Notes: a model not told the origin generated them from the sequence alone. Shown: positions 1-9,117, counted from the first letter of the stretch. The stretch: DNA of 64,000 nt from JBEKIK01 sp050013075 (GCA_050013075.1 JBEKFZ010000010.1:1-64000); one strand, 5' to 3'. A program made the numbers and translations.

Positions 1-75
1 GGCGTAACGGTAGACCGCCTGGTAATTTGCGGCGACTAATTGGGCAATATCGAACCCGGCCTTATCTTCGGCCAT
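1..75 (-). CDS. RNA polymerase sigma factor, N-terminal 25 codons only
   Basis: The ATG is preceded by a good ribosome-binding site (GAGGAAG, about 5 bases upstream), and the frame stays open to the window edge. The peptide MAEDKAGFDIAQLVAANYQA followed by VYRYA resembles the first helix of region 2 in ECF-type sigma-70 factors, where a leucine/tyrosine-rich helix leads into region 2.1. Only this fragment is visible, so group and target genes cannot be named. It points away from the lipoprotein at 282, so the spacer between them holds divergent promoters. Confidence 0.45.
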   Translation of the reverse strand, partial: MAEDKAGFDIAQLVAANYQAVYRYA

Positions 76-281
76 ATCACTTCCTCTTACTAGAGACGTG
101 TAACCGGTAAGTTATTCCCAAAAGCCGGAAAAAAATTGGACGCCATACTATGATTTATATTATTCAATTGTAGAATGTATGGAATAATTGCCTAGTGGTT
201 GGTATCTATTTGTGTGGTAAGCGGGAGAGGTTCCCGCGAACAATTAACCAATCACAAAGGTAACATGGGAAAGGTGAAACG

Positions 282-437
282 ATGAAAAAGTTTGCCCTAT
301 TTGCAATGCTTATTTGTGCCGGTCTCGTAAGTTTCGGCTGCTCCGAAAAGAAGAAGGAAGCCCCGAAAGACACACAAACCCAAGGCGCGACAGAAGGCGA
401 AAAGAAGGCCGATGCCCCGGCTGAACCAGCCAAGTAG
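282..437 (+). CDS. small secreted lipoprotein, 51 aa
   Basis: This short gene encodes a lysine start (MKKFALFAMLICAG), a hydrophobic core and a lipobox ending SFGC at about residue 20. A charged, low-complexity tail rich in K, E, A and P follows (SEKKKEAPKDTQTQ onward). This is the layout of small planctomycete lipoproteins in which signal peptidase II cleaves before the cysteine and the tail hangs in the periplasm. No enzymatic domain fits in the roughly 31 mature residues, so the role is unknown. The ribosome-binding site is AAGGTG, about 6 bases before the ATG. A perfect 13-bp hairpin downstream (517-555) probably ends the transcript. Confidence 0.7.
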   Translation: MKKFALFAMLICAGLVSFGCSEKKKEAPKDTQTQGATEGEKKADAPAEPAK

Positions 438-516
438 TTTTTCTTTTGTTTTTGCTTCAATTAATGAACTGAGCAAGAAAAGTTCCGCAACTGCTAAAAT
501 CTGATTTGACAACTCT

Positions 517-555
517 AAAGGGGAAGGACTGTTCAATGCAATGTCCTTCCCCTTT
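517..555. terminator. strong hairpin terminator
   Basis: A perfect 13-bp inverted repeat (AAAGGGGAAGGAC at 517-529, GTCCTTCCCCTTT at 543-555) closes a 13-base loop. Its A- and T-rich ends can serve as U-tracts on either strand. It lies 80 bases after the lipoprotein stop codon. Confidence 0.65.
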
Positions 556-639
556 GTGTTTGGTTGAGCCTATCATGGAACTTATATTTATTGAGTTTAG
601 GAAAAAGGATGACGTAGAAAAAAATCAAAGCCGGGGCGT

Positions 640-875
640 GTCGACCTCGTTGTTACACACAAATTGCTGGATGGACGAGCGAGAGGATCGTTTAGGGTCC
701 TTTCCGCATCGCGGTAATAGGACCGGCGTTTACGCCGGGTAAGGAAGTCGTCCAGACAAGTCATTCTCGGTCAGCCCCGTTCAGGGGGCTCCTGTTTCGG
801 ATGGCCATAGAGTCACTCAACTGGCTAAAGTCCTGCACGCCGAGAAGGCCCGTAAACGGGCGTGATGTTTTTTTG
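640..875 (+). ncRNA. candidate structured RNA, unknown family
   Basis: There is no credible gene here, but there is dense complementarity on the plus strand. Hairpins are CCGGCG/CGCCGG (723-738, loop TTTA) and AGCCCC/GGGGCT (773-790). A longer-range helix pairs TTCTCGG (764-770) with CCGAGAA (840-846). A terminator hairpin with seven T follows at once (848-874). I see none of the signature sequences of RNase P RNA, SRP RNA or tmRNA. No convincing promoter was found. The block is framed by the two arms of a repeat (624-639 and 901-916), so it may be a mobile or foldback element rather than a conserved RNA gene. Confidence 0.4.
848..874 (+). terminator. intrinsic terminator
   Basis: GCCCG TAAA CGGGC hairpin (848-861), a six-base spacer, then seven T (868-874). 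It ends whatever is transcribed rightward from the 640-846 block. The downstream export gene must have its own promoter. Confidence 0.65.
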
Positions 876-1081
876 ACTTGTTCGTAACAACGATGATTAT
901 ACGCCCCGGCTCTGATTTTCTCCACGGCATTCTCTTTCTCCGATTCAATAAATGAGCAGCGTTGCCATTTCCGGCCCTGTTTGACTTCTTAACACAGGGT
1001 TAAATATAATTAATGATTGTGGATGGACTTTTAAACGACGCCGCGGCAGTATCACATTTTATTACAAAGGGGAATCGTATC

Positions 1082-2155
1082 ATGCTTACAAGCACATTTG
1101 TTCGTCGTACCTTATTGACGATTGTGTTGACGGCAGGCCTGGGATGCGCCGGCGATGTTTTTGGAGCGGACGTTAAAACCGAGGTCAAGGCCGCCACTGC
1201 CCCGGCCGGTTCCGCGCCCGAGGCGCAGGCGGCGGAAAAGACCAAGGCAGGCGCGGCCGATCTACCGCGAGAGTTGTCGATGCGCCCCTTGTCCGCATAT
1301 CGCGTCCAGCCGCCCGACATCTTGCAGGTCGAGATGCTGAAGATGGTCCTTTTACCGTCTTACCGGATCGAAGTATACGACGTATTGCAGATACAGATGG
1401 ACAAGTATATCGACAATGCCTACCTGGTGGACTGGGATGGAACGGTGAATTTAGGATCGACCTATGGAAAGGTCCGAGTGGTTGGAATGTCGATAGAAGC
1501 GGTTGAAGAGGCTTTCAGAAAGCATTTGTCGCAAGTCTTGCAACAGTCCAAGGTATCGGTGCAGTTGGCCCGTACCGGAGGCACGCAACCGGTAACCGGC
1601 CAGTATTTGGTGGGGCCCGACGGTACGATCAATCTCCGCGCCTACGGAGTCGTGAAAGTCTCGGGCAAGACAGTTTCCGAGATCAAGACGGCATTGCAAC
1701 GGCAACTGTCGCAGTTTTTCAATTCGCCGGAACTATCGGTGGACGTATCGGGCTACAACAGTCAAGTGTATTACATCATTACCGATGGAGCGGGCCTGGG
1801 CGACAACGTGCGGCGGATTCCCATTACCGGCAGCGAGACCGTGCTGGACGCCGTGGCCGCCATCGGCGGACGGTCGCAGCTTTCCAGCAAGAAGATGTGG
1901 ATTGCGCGGCCATCGCCGTCAGACCCTGAGAACGGTACGATCTTGACGGTCGATTATGACGCTATCACACATCGCGGGGCCACGGCGACCAACTATCAAA
2001 TCATGCCGGGCGACCGGATTTTCATAGCCGAAGATAGTTTAGTCGCCCTGAACAACGAGATCGGCAAGATGACCGCCCCTGCCGAGCGAATTCTGGGCAT
2101 AATCTCACTGGGGACTTCATCCGTCGAGGGCTTCGGAATAATCCTGCCCAAGTAA
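1082..2155 (+). CDS. periplasmic polysaccharide export protein (Wza-like)
   Basis: This 357-aa secreted protein has a signal peptide (FVRRTLLTIVLTAG) and a low-complexity Ala/Lys linker to about residue 60. Polysaccharide-export/SLBB-type segments follow: YRVQPPDILQVEML, then YRIEVYDVLQIQMD with YLVDWDGTVNLG, and QYLVGPDGTINL further on. The family forms the periplasmic or outer-membrane part of capsule and exopolysaccharide exporters. The C-terminal part contains a further ligand-binding-like stretch ending MPGDRIFIAED. The start was moved from an in-frame codon at 1013 to 1082, where AAAGGGGA lies 8 bases upstream and the signal peptide begins. No polymerase or Wzc-like partner is adjacent. 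The opening YRVQPPDILQ motif followed by a near-copy suggests an internal duplication. Confidence 0.8.
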   Translation: MLTSTFVRRTLLTIVLTAGLGCAGDVFGADVKTEVKAATAPAGSAPEAQAAEKTKAGAADLPRELSMRPLSAYRVQPPDILQVEMLKMVLLPSYRIEVYDVLQIQMDKYIDNAYLVDWDGTVNLGSTYGKVRVVGMSIEAVEEAFRKHLSQVLQQSKVSVQLARTGGTQPVTGQYLVGPDGTINLRAYGVVKVSGKTVSEIKTALQRQLSQFFNSPELSVDVSGYNSQVYYIITDGAGLGDNVRRIPITGSETVLDAVAAIGGRSQLSSKKMWIARPSPSDPENGTILTVDYDAITHRGATATNYQIMPGDRIFIAEDSLVALNNEIGKMTAPAERILGIISLGTSSVEGFGIILPK

Positions 2156-2336
2156 GTTGAAAAAGCGATACGGGCTGCCAATCCCGGCCATCAATTCCCT
2201 TACTCTACCTCCAGCCCCTTGAACAGCGGGGTTTGGTCATGGTATCATTAGGAAATTTTAGACACCGCTTTAACCCTTTTGGGGTAAACGCGAGGAAAGT
2301 TCAACCAGATTTTATCCACATTTTGATTTACAGATT

Positions 2337-2371
2337 GCCCTCACCCTAACCCTCTCCCAAAGGGAGAGGGA
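2337..2371. repeat. half copy of the GCCCTCACCC...CCCTCTCCC repeat
   Basis: GCCCTCACCCTAACCCTCTC followed by a perfect 9-bp hairpin (2350-2358 with 2362-2370, AAA loop). It ends 22 bases before the carB start, so it would fold in the carB leader. Related cores lie inside foldback elements at 18137-18230 and 62204-62377. Confidence 0.6.
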
Positions 2372-2392
2372 AGTATTTGTATAGGATCGCAC

Positions 2393-5300
2393 GTGCCTCG
2401 TCGCAACGATATTCACAAAATTTTGCTCATTGGTTCCGGGCCGATCATCATCGGACAGGCCTGCGAGTTCGACTATTCCGGCACCCAGGCGTGCAAGGCC
2501 CTGCGGGAGGAGGGTTATGAGGTGGTGTTGGTCAATTCCAACCCGGCCACGATCATGACCGATCCGGAAATGGCCGACCGCACTTACATCGAGCCTTTAA
2601 CCTGGGAAATCGTGGCCAAGGTGATCGAGCGTGAGCGGCCCGACGTTTTGCTGCCCACCCTCGGCGGTCAAACCGGGTTGAACCTGGCCATGGACCTGGT
2701 ACGGCATGGAGTTTTGGAAAAATTCGGCGTGGGCTTGATCGGGGCGTCGGCCCAGGCGATTTCCAAGGCCGAATCGCGCAGCGAATTCAAGCAGGCCATG
2801 GAACGGATCGGGTTGGAGGTTCCCCGCGGCGAAACAATCGGCAGTTTGCGCGAGGCGCGGAAGGTCGTCGGCGAGATCGGCCTGCCCTGCGTGGTCCGCC
2901 CGAGTTTCACCCTGGGCGGCACAGGTTCGAGCGTGGCCTACAACCGCGACGAGTTCGACGACCTGGTGCAACGCGGCCTGGATCTTTCCCCCATCCACCA
3001 GGTGCTCTTGGAGGAATCGGTCCTCGGCTGGAAAGAGTACGAGATGGAGGTCATGCGCGACGCCGACGACAACGTGGTGATAATCTGCTCGATAGAGAAT
3101 TTCGATCCGATGGGCGTGCATACGGGCGATTCAATCACCGTGGCCCCCGCCCAGACGCTGACGGACAAGGAATATCAGCGGATGCGCGACGCGTCGCTGG
3201 CGGTGATCCGGGAGATCGGCGTCGATACCGGCGGATCGAACATTCAATTCGCCATTCATCCGAAGACCGGGCAGATGGTCGTAATCGAGATGAATCCCCG
3301 GGTGAGCCGCTCGAGCGCCCTGGCCTCGAAGGCCACGGGTTTTCCCATTGCCAAGATCGCCGCCAAGCTGGCCGTGGGATATCTCCTGCACGAACTGCCC
3401 AACGACATCACGCGGGAAACGATGGCCTGTTTCGAGCCTACAATCGACTACGTGGTGGTGAAGGTGCCCAGATTCGCCTTTGAAAAATTTCCCGAGGCCG
3501 ACGCCAAACTCACCACCCAGATGAAAAGCGTGGGCGAAACCATGGCCATCGGACGCACGTTCAAGGAGGCCTTCCAAAAGGCCCTGCGCGGGTTGGAAGT
3601 GGGCAGTTTCGGTTTCGGCTGCGACGGCAAGGACCTTTGGGGCACCGCCGAGCAGCCGGGCATAGATGAAGTCCGCTCCAAACTTGCCGTGCCCGGCGAT
3701 CAGCGCGTATGGTGTTTGCGTTACGCCATGAAGTACGGAATGTCGATCGACGAGATTTACGACCTGACCGCGATTGATCCCTGGTTTTTGGAAAATCTGA
3801 AAGAAATCCTGGAGATGGAAGAGCATCTCCGTGGGATCGGCGGATTGCACAACGTCGACGACGCGACGTTGCGGCGGGCAAAGCAGTTCGGGTTCTCCGA
3901 CCGGCAATTGGCCGTTATCTGGAATACCACGGAAATAGACGTGCGGCAGCATCGCAAATCTCGGGGAATCGTGGTTACGTTTAAATCGGTCGATACCTGC
4001 GCGGCCGAATTCGAGGCCTACACGCCCTATTATTATTCGACCTACGAAGATGAAGACGAAACCCCGCCCAAAAAACCCGACCGGCGGCGAGTGGTCATCT
4101 TGGGCGGCGGGCCGAACCGCATCGGGCAAGGCATCGAGTTCGACTATTGCTGCTGCCACGCCAGTTTCGCGCTTAAGGAACTGGGGATCGAGTCGATCAT
4201 GGTCAATTCGAATCCGGAGACTGTCTCGACGGATTACGATACCAGCGATCTGTTGTTTTTCGAGCCGCTTACGACTGAAGACGTATTGAATATATGCGAT
4301 CGAGTACAGCCGGACGGAGTAATCGTGCAGTTCGGCGGCCAGACTCCGCTGAATTTAGCCCGGGCACTCTCAAACGCCGGCGTGCCGATCATCGGCACCA
4401 GCGTGGATACGATCGAGGATGCCGAGGATCGGGAAAAATTCGCCAATTTACTGCGCCGTTTGGGATTGAAGCAGCCGGCCAACGGAATTGCGCGGAATAT
4501 GGCCCAAGCGCGGGTGGAAGTGGCGAAGATCGGTTATCCGGTGCTCGTGCGCCCGAGTTTCGTGCTCGGCGGCCGGGCCATGGAGATCTGCTACGACAAC
4601 GCCCAGTTTGAGCGGTTCGTGGCCGCGGCCTTCGTGGTCGCGCAGGGGCAGCCGGTGCTGATCGACCGCTTTTTGGAAGACGCCATCGAAATGGACGTGG
4701 ACGCCATTGCTGACGGCGAACAAGTGCTGGTGGCGGGCATAATGGAACACATCGAAGAGGCGGGCGTACACTCGGGCGATTCGGCCTGCGTCATGCCGCC
4801 CCACACGCTCCACAAAAATGTGATCAAGGAAATACACGAAGCCACCTGCGCAATGGCCCGGTATCTGCAAGTCAAGGGCTTGATGAACGTGCAGTACGCG
4901 GTGAAGCGCGAGGAAGGCCGGCAGAACGTGTATGTGCTCGAGGTGAATCCCCGGGCAAGCCGCACGGTGCCGTTCGTGTCAAAGGCCACCGGAATGCCAT
5001 TGGCCAAGGCGGCCGCCAAGGTGATGGTCGGTGTTTCGCTGGCCGAGCAAGGTTATACCGCCGAGCCCGTGCCGAAAAGGGTTTCGGTCAAGGAGGCGGT
5101 GTTCCCGTTTGTCAAATTCGCGGGAGTGGACATCGTGCTCGGTCCGGAGATGAAATCGACCGGGGAGGTAATGGGTATCAGCGAGCACTTCCCCATCGCC
5201 TTTGCCAAGAGTCAATTGGCGGCCGGAACCGTGCTGCCCATGAAAGGGAAGGTATTCATCAGCGTGGCCGACCGGGCAAAGGAACACATGCCCGAATTAG

Positions 5301-5659
5301 CCCGGATGTTGGAACAGATGGGTTACGAATTGATCGCCACCCGGGGCACGGCTATTTGCCTGGAGCAAGCGGGCGTGAAAGTGCAGTCAATCAAAAAACT
5401 TCAAGAGGGGCATCCCAACGTGCTCGATTTCATGATCGACGGCGATCTGCAACTGGTGATGAACACGCCCAGGGGCAAGGGCGCTCGGACCGACGAAGGA
5501 CGGATTCGCGCCGCGGCCGTGTCGCACGGGGTTCCATGCATCACCACGATTCAAGCCGCCGACGCCGCGGTTCATGCCATGCTCGCGCTACGAAGCGAAG
5601 ACATGGAGGTGGAGGCGGTGCAGGATAGATTTCCTCAGTATGCCAAGGTGCACGCATAA
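2393..5659 (+). CDS. carB: carbamoyl-phosphate synthase, large subunit
   Basis: It makes carbamoyl phosphate from bicarbonate, ammonia (delivered by the CarA glutaminase subunit) and two ATP, for arginine and pyrimidine synthesis. At 1088 aa it has the full CarB layout. There are two homologous ATP-grasp halves (about 1-400 and 555-930), visible as paired motifs GSGPIIIGQACEFDYSG and GGGPNRIGQGIEFDY, and PSFTLGGTGSS and PSFVLGGRAMEI. An oligomerization region lies between them and an MGS-like allosteric domain at the end (about 935-1080). The start is GTG, directly before the conserved PRRNDIHKILLIGSG N-terminus. carA is not beside it. A repeat hairpin sits in its leader. Confidence 0.97.
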   Translation: MPRRNDIHKILLIGSGPIIIGQACEFDYSGTQACKALREEGYEVVLVNSNPATIMTDPEMADRTYIEPLTWEIVAKVIERERPDVLLPTLGGQTGLNLAMDLVRHGVLEKFGVGLIGASAQAISKAESRSEFKQAMERIGLEVPRGETIGSLREARKVVGEIGLPCVVRPSFTLGGTGSSVAYNRDEFDDLVQRGLDLSPIHQVLLEESVLGWKEYEMEVMRDADDNVVIICSIENFDPMGVHTGDSITVAPAQTLTDKEYQRMRDASLAVIREIGVDTGGSNIQFAIHPKTGQMVVIEMNPRVSRSSALASKATGFPIAKIAAKLAVGYLLHELPNDITRETMACFEPTIDYVVVKVPRFAFEKFPEADAKLTTQMKSVGETMAIGRTFKEAFQKALRGLEVGSFGFGCDGKDLWGTAEQPGIDEVRSKLAVPGDQRVWCLRYAMKYGMSIDEIYDLTAIDPWFLENLKEILEMEEHLRGIGGLHNVDDATLRRAKQFGFSDRQLAVIWNTTEIDVRQHRKSRGIVVTFKSVDTCAAEFEAYTPYYYSTYEDEDETPPKKPDRRRVVILGGGPNRIGQGIEFDYCCCHASFALKELGIESIMVNSNPETVSTDYDTSDLLFFEPLTTEDVLNICDRVQPDGVIVQFGGQTPLNLARALSNAGVPIIGTSVDTIEDAEDREKFANLLRRLGLKQPANGIARNMAQARVEVAKIGYPVLVRPSFVLGGRAMEICYDNAQFERFVAAAFVVAQGQPVLIDRFLEDAIEMDVDAIADGEQVLVAGIMEHIEEAGVHSGDSACVMPPHTLHKNVIKEIHEATCAMARYLQVKGLMNVQYAVKREEGRQNVYVLEVNPRASRTVPFVSKATGMPLAKAAAKVMVGVSLAEQGYTAEPVPKRVSVKEAVFPFVKFAGVDIVLGPEMKSTGEVMGISEHFPIAFAKSQLAAGTVLPMKGKVFISVADRAKEHMPELARMLEQMGYELIATRGTAICLEQAGVKVQSIKKLQEGHPNVLDFMIDGDLQLVMNTPRGKGARTDEGRIRAAAVSHGVPCITTIQAADAAVHAMLALRSEDMEVEAVQDRFPQYAKVHA

Positions 5660-5808
5660 AAGAGTGGAGATTTGGATACAAGACATTATTGACAGCCAAC
5701 AATCTAATGATATAACTGATGCAACGCTACAACTGTTAATCTTGATTAGCAACCGATAGGACTTAGGGTGTTATCGAGGTACAGATTTGCACTCATCAAA
5801 AGTGGTGT

Positions 5809-8601
5809 ATGGACTTCACCAATGCACAACTCGAAGCAATTGGACACCCACCCGGTAACCTTCAACTGATTGCGTGCGCTGGCTCGGGCAAGACCGAGGT
5901 CGTGGCCCAACGTGTGGCTGCATTGCTCAAGGACGGCATGAAAAACGGGCTGGCTCCTCGCAACTTTGTGGCGTTTACCTTCACGGAGAAGGCAGCTGCC
6001 GAACTGAAAGATCGGATTGTCGCGCGGGTGGCAAAGGTGATTGGTGAGGTCAACGGGATGGCAGAGATGTACGTTGGCACCATCCACGGATTCTGCCTGG
6101 AATTGCTAAAGACGGAAGTGGCTGAGTTTTTGAAGTACGGGGTACTGAATGACGTGCAGCAGGTTCTGTTTGTAAACCGGCACTCCAAAAAAAGCGGTTT
6201 GACAGTTTCGACCGACTTAAAGGGGAACGCACTGCGCCGTTTCACAGACACAAATCATTACATCGACGCGCTCAACATCCTCCGCGAGGCCAGGTTGAAA
6301 AAGCCCAAACTTAAGGGCTGCTCAGTGGTCAACGGGCTTATGGCATACCAGCAACTCCTAGCCGACCGTCGTTATCTCGATTATTCCGCGATCATGTCCA
6401 ACGCGGCCGAGTCCATTGCGGATAATGCCGAGTTAAGGGCGCGGTTGGCCGCGCGCATTAGGCACGTAATCGTCGATGAGTACCAAGATGTTAATCCAAT
6501 CCAGGAGCGTGTCATCAATCTGCTGTCGCAGGCGGGTGCTCACCTCTGCGTCGTCGGCGACGACGACCAGACGATTTACCAGTGGCGTGGCAGCGACATT
6601 ACCAACATCATCACCTTCGAAAAACGCTATGCCGCTGTGAAACCGATCAGGCTTCAGGAGAACTTCCGCAGCAGTAAGGGGATCGTAGAGACGGCCCGGG
6701 CGTTCATCACCCTGAATACGGAGCGCCTGCCGAAGGCAATGATCCCGACCGATGTCCAGGTCTACAAACCGAGTGACATCTGCGCCCTCTCATTCGTCAA
6801 TCCCGACGCCGAAGCCGCCTTCATCGCCAAGACCATCAAGGACCTTCATGGCGTTGCCTTTGCTGAGGAAGTCAAGGAGCGTGGTCTGGCATACTCGGAC
6901 GTTGCCATCCTTCTACGAAGTGTGAAGGCGAACGGCGAACCGATCACCAGGGCACTTCGGGATGCAGGCATTCCGTCCATCGTAGTCGGGATGAATGACC
7001 TCTTCTCGGCTGTCGAAGCGGAAGCGACAAGACTACTGTTCTACTTCATGGCCAAGCGGACTGGGGTGGACCGGAAGAGGCTGAGGAAGGCTTGGATCGA
7101 CTCGAATCTTGGAGTCACTAAAGCAGCGCTAGATGCTGCCCTGGACAAGTTGGAAGCCGCACGGGCGGAATTAGGGAGCCCTGACCAGAAGCGATGGGCG
7201 CTCTACTCGATCCAGCGTCAGTATCGTGAGTTCCTCGATCTGATCGAACTCCGCGAGGAAAAGGTGCCGGATGGTCCGGGTGGATCGAAGCGCGGAGAGG
7301 TGGTATTCTACAACCTCGGCAAATTCAGCCAAGTGATCTCTGACTTCGAAGAGATCTACTTCCACTCGGACCCGCCTGAGAAATACGATAGTTTCGCCAG
7401 CTTTCTGCAGTTCCAGGCCGATGGCGCATATCCCGAGGGATGGCAGGAGGCCGCATATGCAAATCCCGATGCGGTCCGTATCATGACAATACACCAGGCC
7501 AAGGGGATGCAGTGGCCGGTTGTATTTATCCCGGCCTTACTTAGGAATCGATTCCCCTCTGTGATGGGGAGAGGCAAGAGCGTATGGCATCTGATACCGG
7601 CCGACGGCGTTAATGGACAGAACCGCTTTGTCGGCAGCATAGAGGACGAGAGGCGTCTATTCTACGTCGCCATGACCCGTAGCCAGAAGTTCCTCTTCAT
7701 GACCTACGCCCCGATCCCGGGAATGAACAACTGGTACGCGAAAAAGTCTGTGTTTTGGGATGATGTATTGATCTCTAAGTATGTCAAGCGGACACTGCCG
7801 GACTATTCAACCCGGAAACGGATCACGCCTCAACCCAAGGCAGGCATCTCCAATGTGGTGCTCTCATTCAGCGATCTAAAATACTTCTTCGAGTGCCCGT
7901 ATCAATTCAAGCTGCGCATTCTCTATGGGTTCAACCCACCGATATATGAGGGCCTCGGCTATGGTAAGAGCTTGCATGACGCGCTTGCCGATGTCCATGC
8001 CAGGGCAATTCAGGGCAAGGCTGTCAATGAGAGCGATGCCTCCTCGCTCGTCGGGACGCATCTGCATCTTCCCTATGCGTATAAGACACTCCGCGAGACG
8101 CTCGAGAAGAGCGCCACCGACATAGTCCAGAGCTACATTGCCAAAAATAAGGCTGACTTCGACAAGATCGAGTTCTCAGAAAAAGCAATCGATTTACATC
8201 TCGGTGACGGAGTCTCTGTTGTTGGACGCATTGATCTAGTGCGGCGAATCGACACCGACGAGGTGACGGTCGTGGATTTGAAGACCGCCGAACGGTCACA
8301 AGCCGAGGAGGTGACCGAGACACAGCTCCACATATACGCGCTGGGATATCAGGAGCTGACCGGTCGGCGTGCGGACTATGTCGAAATCTACGAGCTTGAG
8401 GAGCAGAAGCGCAAGCCCCGCTCCGTGGATGATGACTTCATCACAATAGTCAAGAAGAACGTTAAGGAAGCGGCTAACAGCCTCCGATTAGGCATCTTGC
8501 CTCCGAAGCCTTCAGAGAAGACATGCAACTCGTGCGATTTCAAGATGCTCTGCTCACACGGGTGTAAGTTCGCCAGCAAGCGTGGAGTTAAAGGCGTATG
8601 A
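5809..8601 (+). CDS. UvrD/PcrA-type helicase fused to a Cas4-like Fe-S nuclease
   Basis: This 930-aa protein joins a superfamily 1A DNA helicase to a PD-(D/E)XK nuclease. Helicase motifs seen: Walker A CAGSGKT (23-29), VDEYQDV (about 222), GDDDQTIYQWRG (about 250), ENFRSS (about 283), TIHQAKGMQWPV (about 561) and FYVAMTRSQ (about 618). The C-terminal part has the nuclease motifs GRIDLV (about 806), VVDLKT (about 822) and QLHIYALGY (about 839). One cysteine in FECPYQF plus CNSCDFKMLC at the end form a likely 4Fe-4S cluster, as in Cas4 and AddB. Such fusions resect or unwind DNA ends in repair or defence. No Gabija GajA or AddA/B partner is nearby. The gene ends against a truncated HEPN toxin gene and may be an acquired segment. 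Confidence 0.88.
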   Translation: MDFTNAQLEAIGHPPGNLQLIACAGSGKTEVVAQRVAALLKDGMKNGLAPRNFVAFTFTEKAAAELKDRIVARVAKVIGEVNGMAEMYVGTIHGFCLELLKTEVAEFLKYGVLNDVQQVLFVNRHSKKSGLTVSTDLKGNALRRFTDTNHYIDALNILREARLKKPKLKGCSVVNGLMAYQQLLADRRYLDYSAIMSNAAESIADNAELRARLAARIRHVIVDEYQDVNPIQERVINLLSQAGAHLCVVGDDDQTIYQWRGSDITNIITFEKRYAAVKPIRLQENFRSSKGIVETARAFITLNTERLPKAMIPTDVQVYKPSDICALSFVNPDAEAAFIAKTIKDLHGVAFAEEVKERGLAYSDVAILLRSVKANGEPITRALRDAGIPSIVVGMNDLFSAVEAEATRLLFYFMAKRTGVDRKRLRKAWIDSNLGVTKAALDAALDKLEAARAELGSPDQKRWALYSIQRQYREFLDLIELREEKVPDGPGGSKRGEVVFYNLGKFSQVISDFEEIYFHSDPPEKYDSFASFLQFQADGAYPEGWQEAAYANPDAVRIMTIHQAKGMQWPVVFIPALLRNRFPSVMGRGKSVWHLIPADGVNGQNRFVGSIEDERRLFYVAMTRSQKFLFMTYAPIPGMNNWYAKKSVFWDDVLISKYVKRTLPDYSTRKRITPQPKAGISNVVLSFSDLKYFFECPYQFKLRILYGFNPPIYEGLGYGKSLHDALADVHARAIQGKAVNESDASSLVGTHLHLPYAYKTLRETLEKSATDIVQSYIAKNKADFDKIEFSEKAIDLHLGDGVSVVGRIDLVRRIDTDEVTVVDLKTAERSQAEEVTETQLHIYALGYQELTGRRADYVEIYELEEQKRKPRSVDDDFITIVKKNVKEAANSLRLGILPPKPSEKTCNSCDFKMLCSHGCKFASKRGVKGV

Positions 8602-8609
8602 GGAATTCC

Positions 8610-8708
8610 GCCTGATATCCGATCACGGCTGAGTCCCTTAATCTTGTCAAGAATCTTCTCAGTTACATCGAGCATGTGGCCCAAGTATAGAAGATCATCC
8701 TTCGGCAT
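8610..8708 (-). pseudogene. HEPN (HepT/DUF86) toxin, N-terminal remnant
   Basis: From an ATG at 8708 the minus strand reads MPKDDLLYLGHMLDVTEKIL, then DKIKGLSRDRI. This is the typical opening helix of HepT-like HEPN ribonucleases paired with MNT antitoxins. Similarity stops after about 33 codons. The frame then runs into the 3' end of the convergent helicase gene, so the part of HepT that carries the Rx4-6H active site is gone. The start overlaps the end of the MNT gene by 14 bases, as in intact mntA-hepT pairs. I infer that insertion or deletion at about 8600-8615 removed the toxin body. Confidence 0.6.
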
Positions 8709-8994
8709 ATTGGACCTCTGCATTTGCAATAATATGGTTTCGGAGTCGTGGATTTAGATATTTTTCATTTACAATATCCGCCTTACGTCCGCCAAACATC
8801 GCAGTTAGTTGCTGTTCCATTTCTATAATCCGCAAGCCTACTACATATCCGGGCTCGAAAAGAACCAATACGTCTATATCGCTTTCGGGCCGAAAATCAT
8901 CGCGCAACACCGATCCATAGAACGACAATCGCCGGATGTGGTTCTGCCGACAGAAGGTTGCCAAAGATTCTTTGGGAACTTGTAGATGAATCAT
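8695..8994 (-). CDS. MNT-type nucleotidyltransferase antitoxin (MntA-like)
   Basis: This 99-aa protein has the minimal nucleotidyltransferase signature GSVLRDDFRPESDIDVLVLF, that is GSx10DxD, at about residues 27-45, and a C-terminal segment IVNEKYLNPRLRNHI. In HepT-MntA systems this enzyme AMPylates the HEPN toxin and silences it. Here its partner downstream is cut to a stump, so the antitoxin is an orphan. Length and motifs are normal, so the protein could still be active on another HEPN protein. No strong ribosome-binding site was seen, only GGGA about 5 bases before the ATG. Confidence 0.85.
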   Translation of the reverse strand: MIHLQVPKESLATFCRQNHIRRLSFYGSVLRDDFRPESDIDVLVLFEPGYVVGLRIIEMEQQLTAMFGGRKADIVNEKYLNPRLRNHIIANAEVQYAEG

Positions 8995-9117
8995 GAAAAT
9001 CCCATTTTTGAATTGTTTATAGTTCTATTATAGGTCAAAACGATGTGGAATAACAAGGGATGCTAGCATCGGTTTTTGCATGATGCGTAAGGGTTTAGGG
9101 AACCAAAAAAATCGGCC

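Larger units (their letters stand above)
624..916. repeat. inverted arms of the AGCCGGGGCG repeat framing 260 bp
   Basis: The left arm ATCAAAGCCGGGGCGT (624-639) and the right arm ACGCCCCGGCTCTGAT (901-916) are reverse complements at 15 of 16 positions. The same sequence forms the outer stem of compact hairpin repeats at 12941-12994 and 42521-42570. Here the two arms are split by the structured block at 640-875. I found no target-site duplication. Confidence 0.6.

Noticed and set aside
506..742. 78-codon frame through the terminator and the structured RNA block
   Set aside because: It crosses a perfect terminator hairpin and has no ribosome-binding site.
3131..4159. 342-codon frame antisense to carB
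   Set aside because: A shadow frame of a strongly conserved gene in high-GC DNA, with histidine- and glycine-rich compositional bias.
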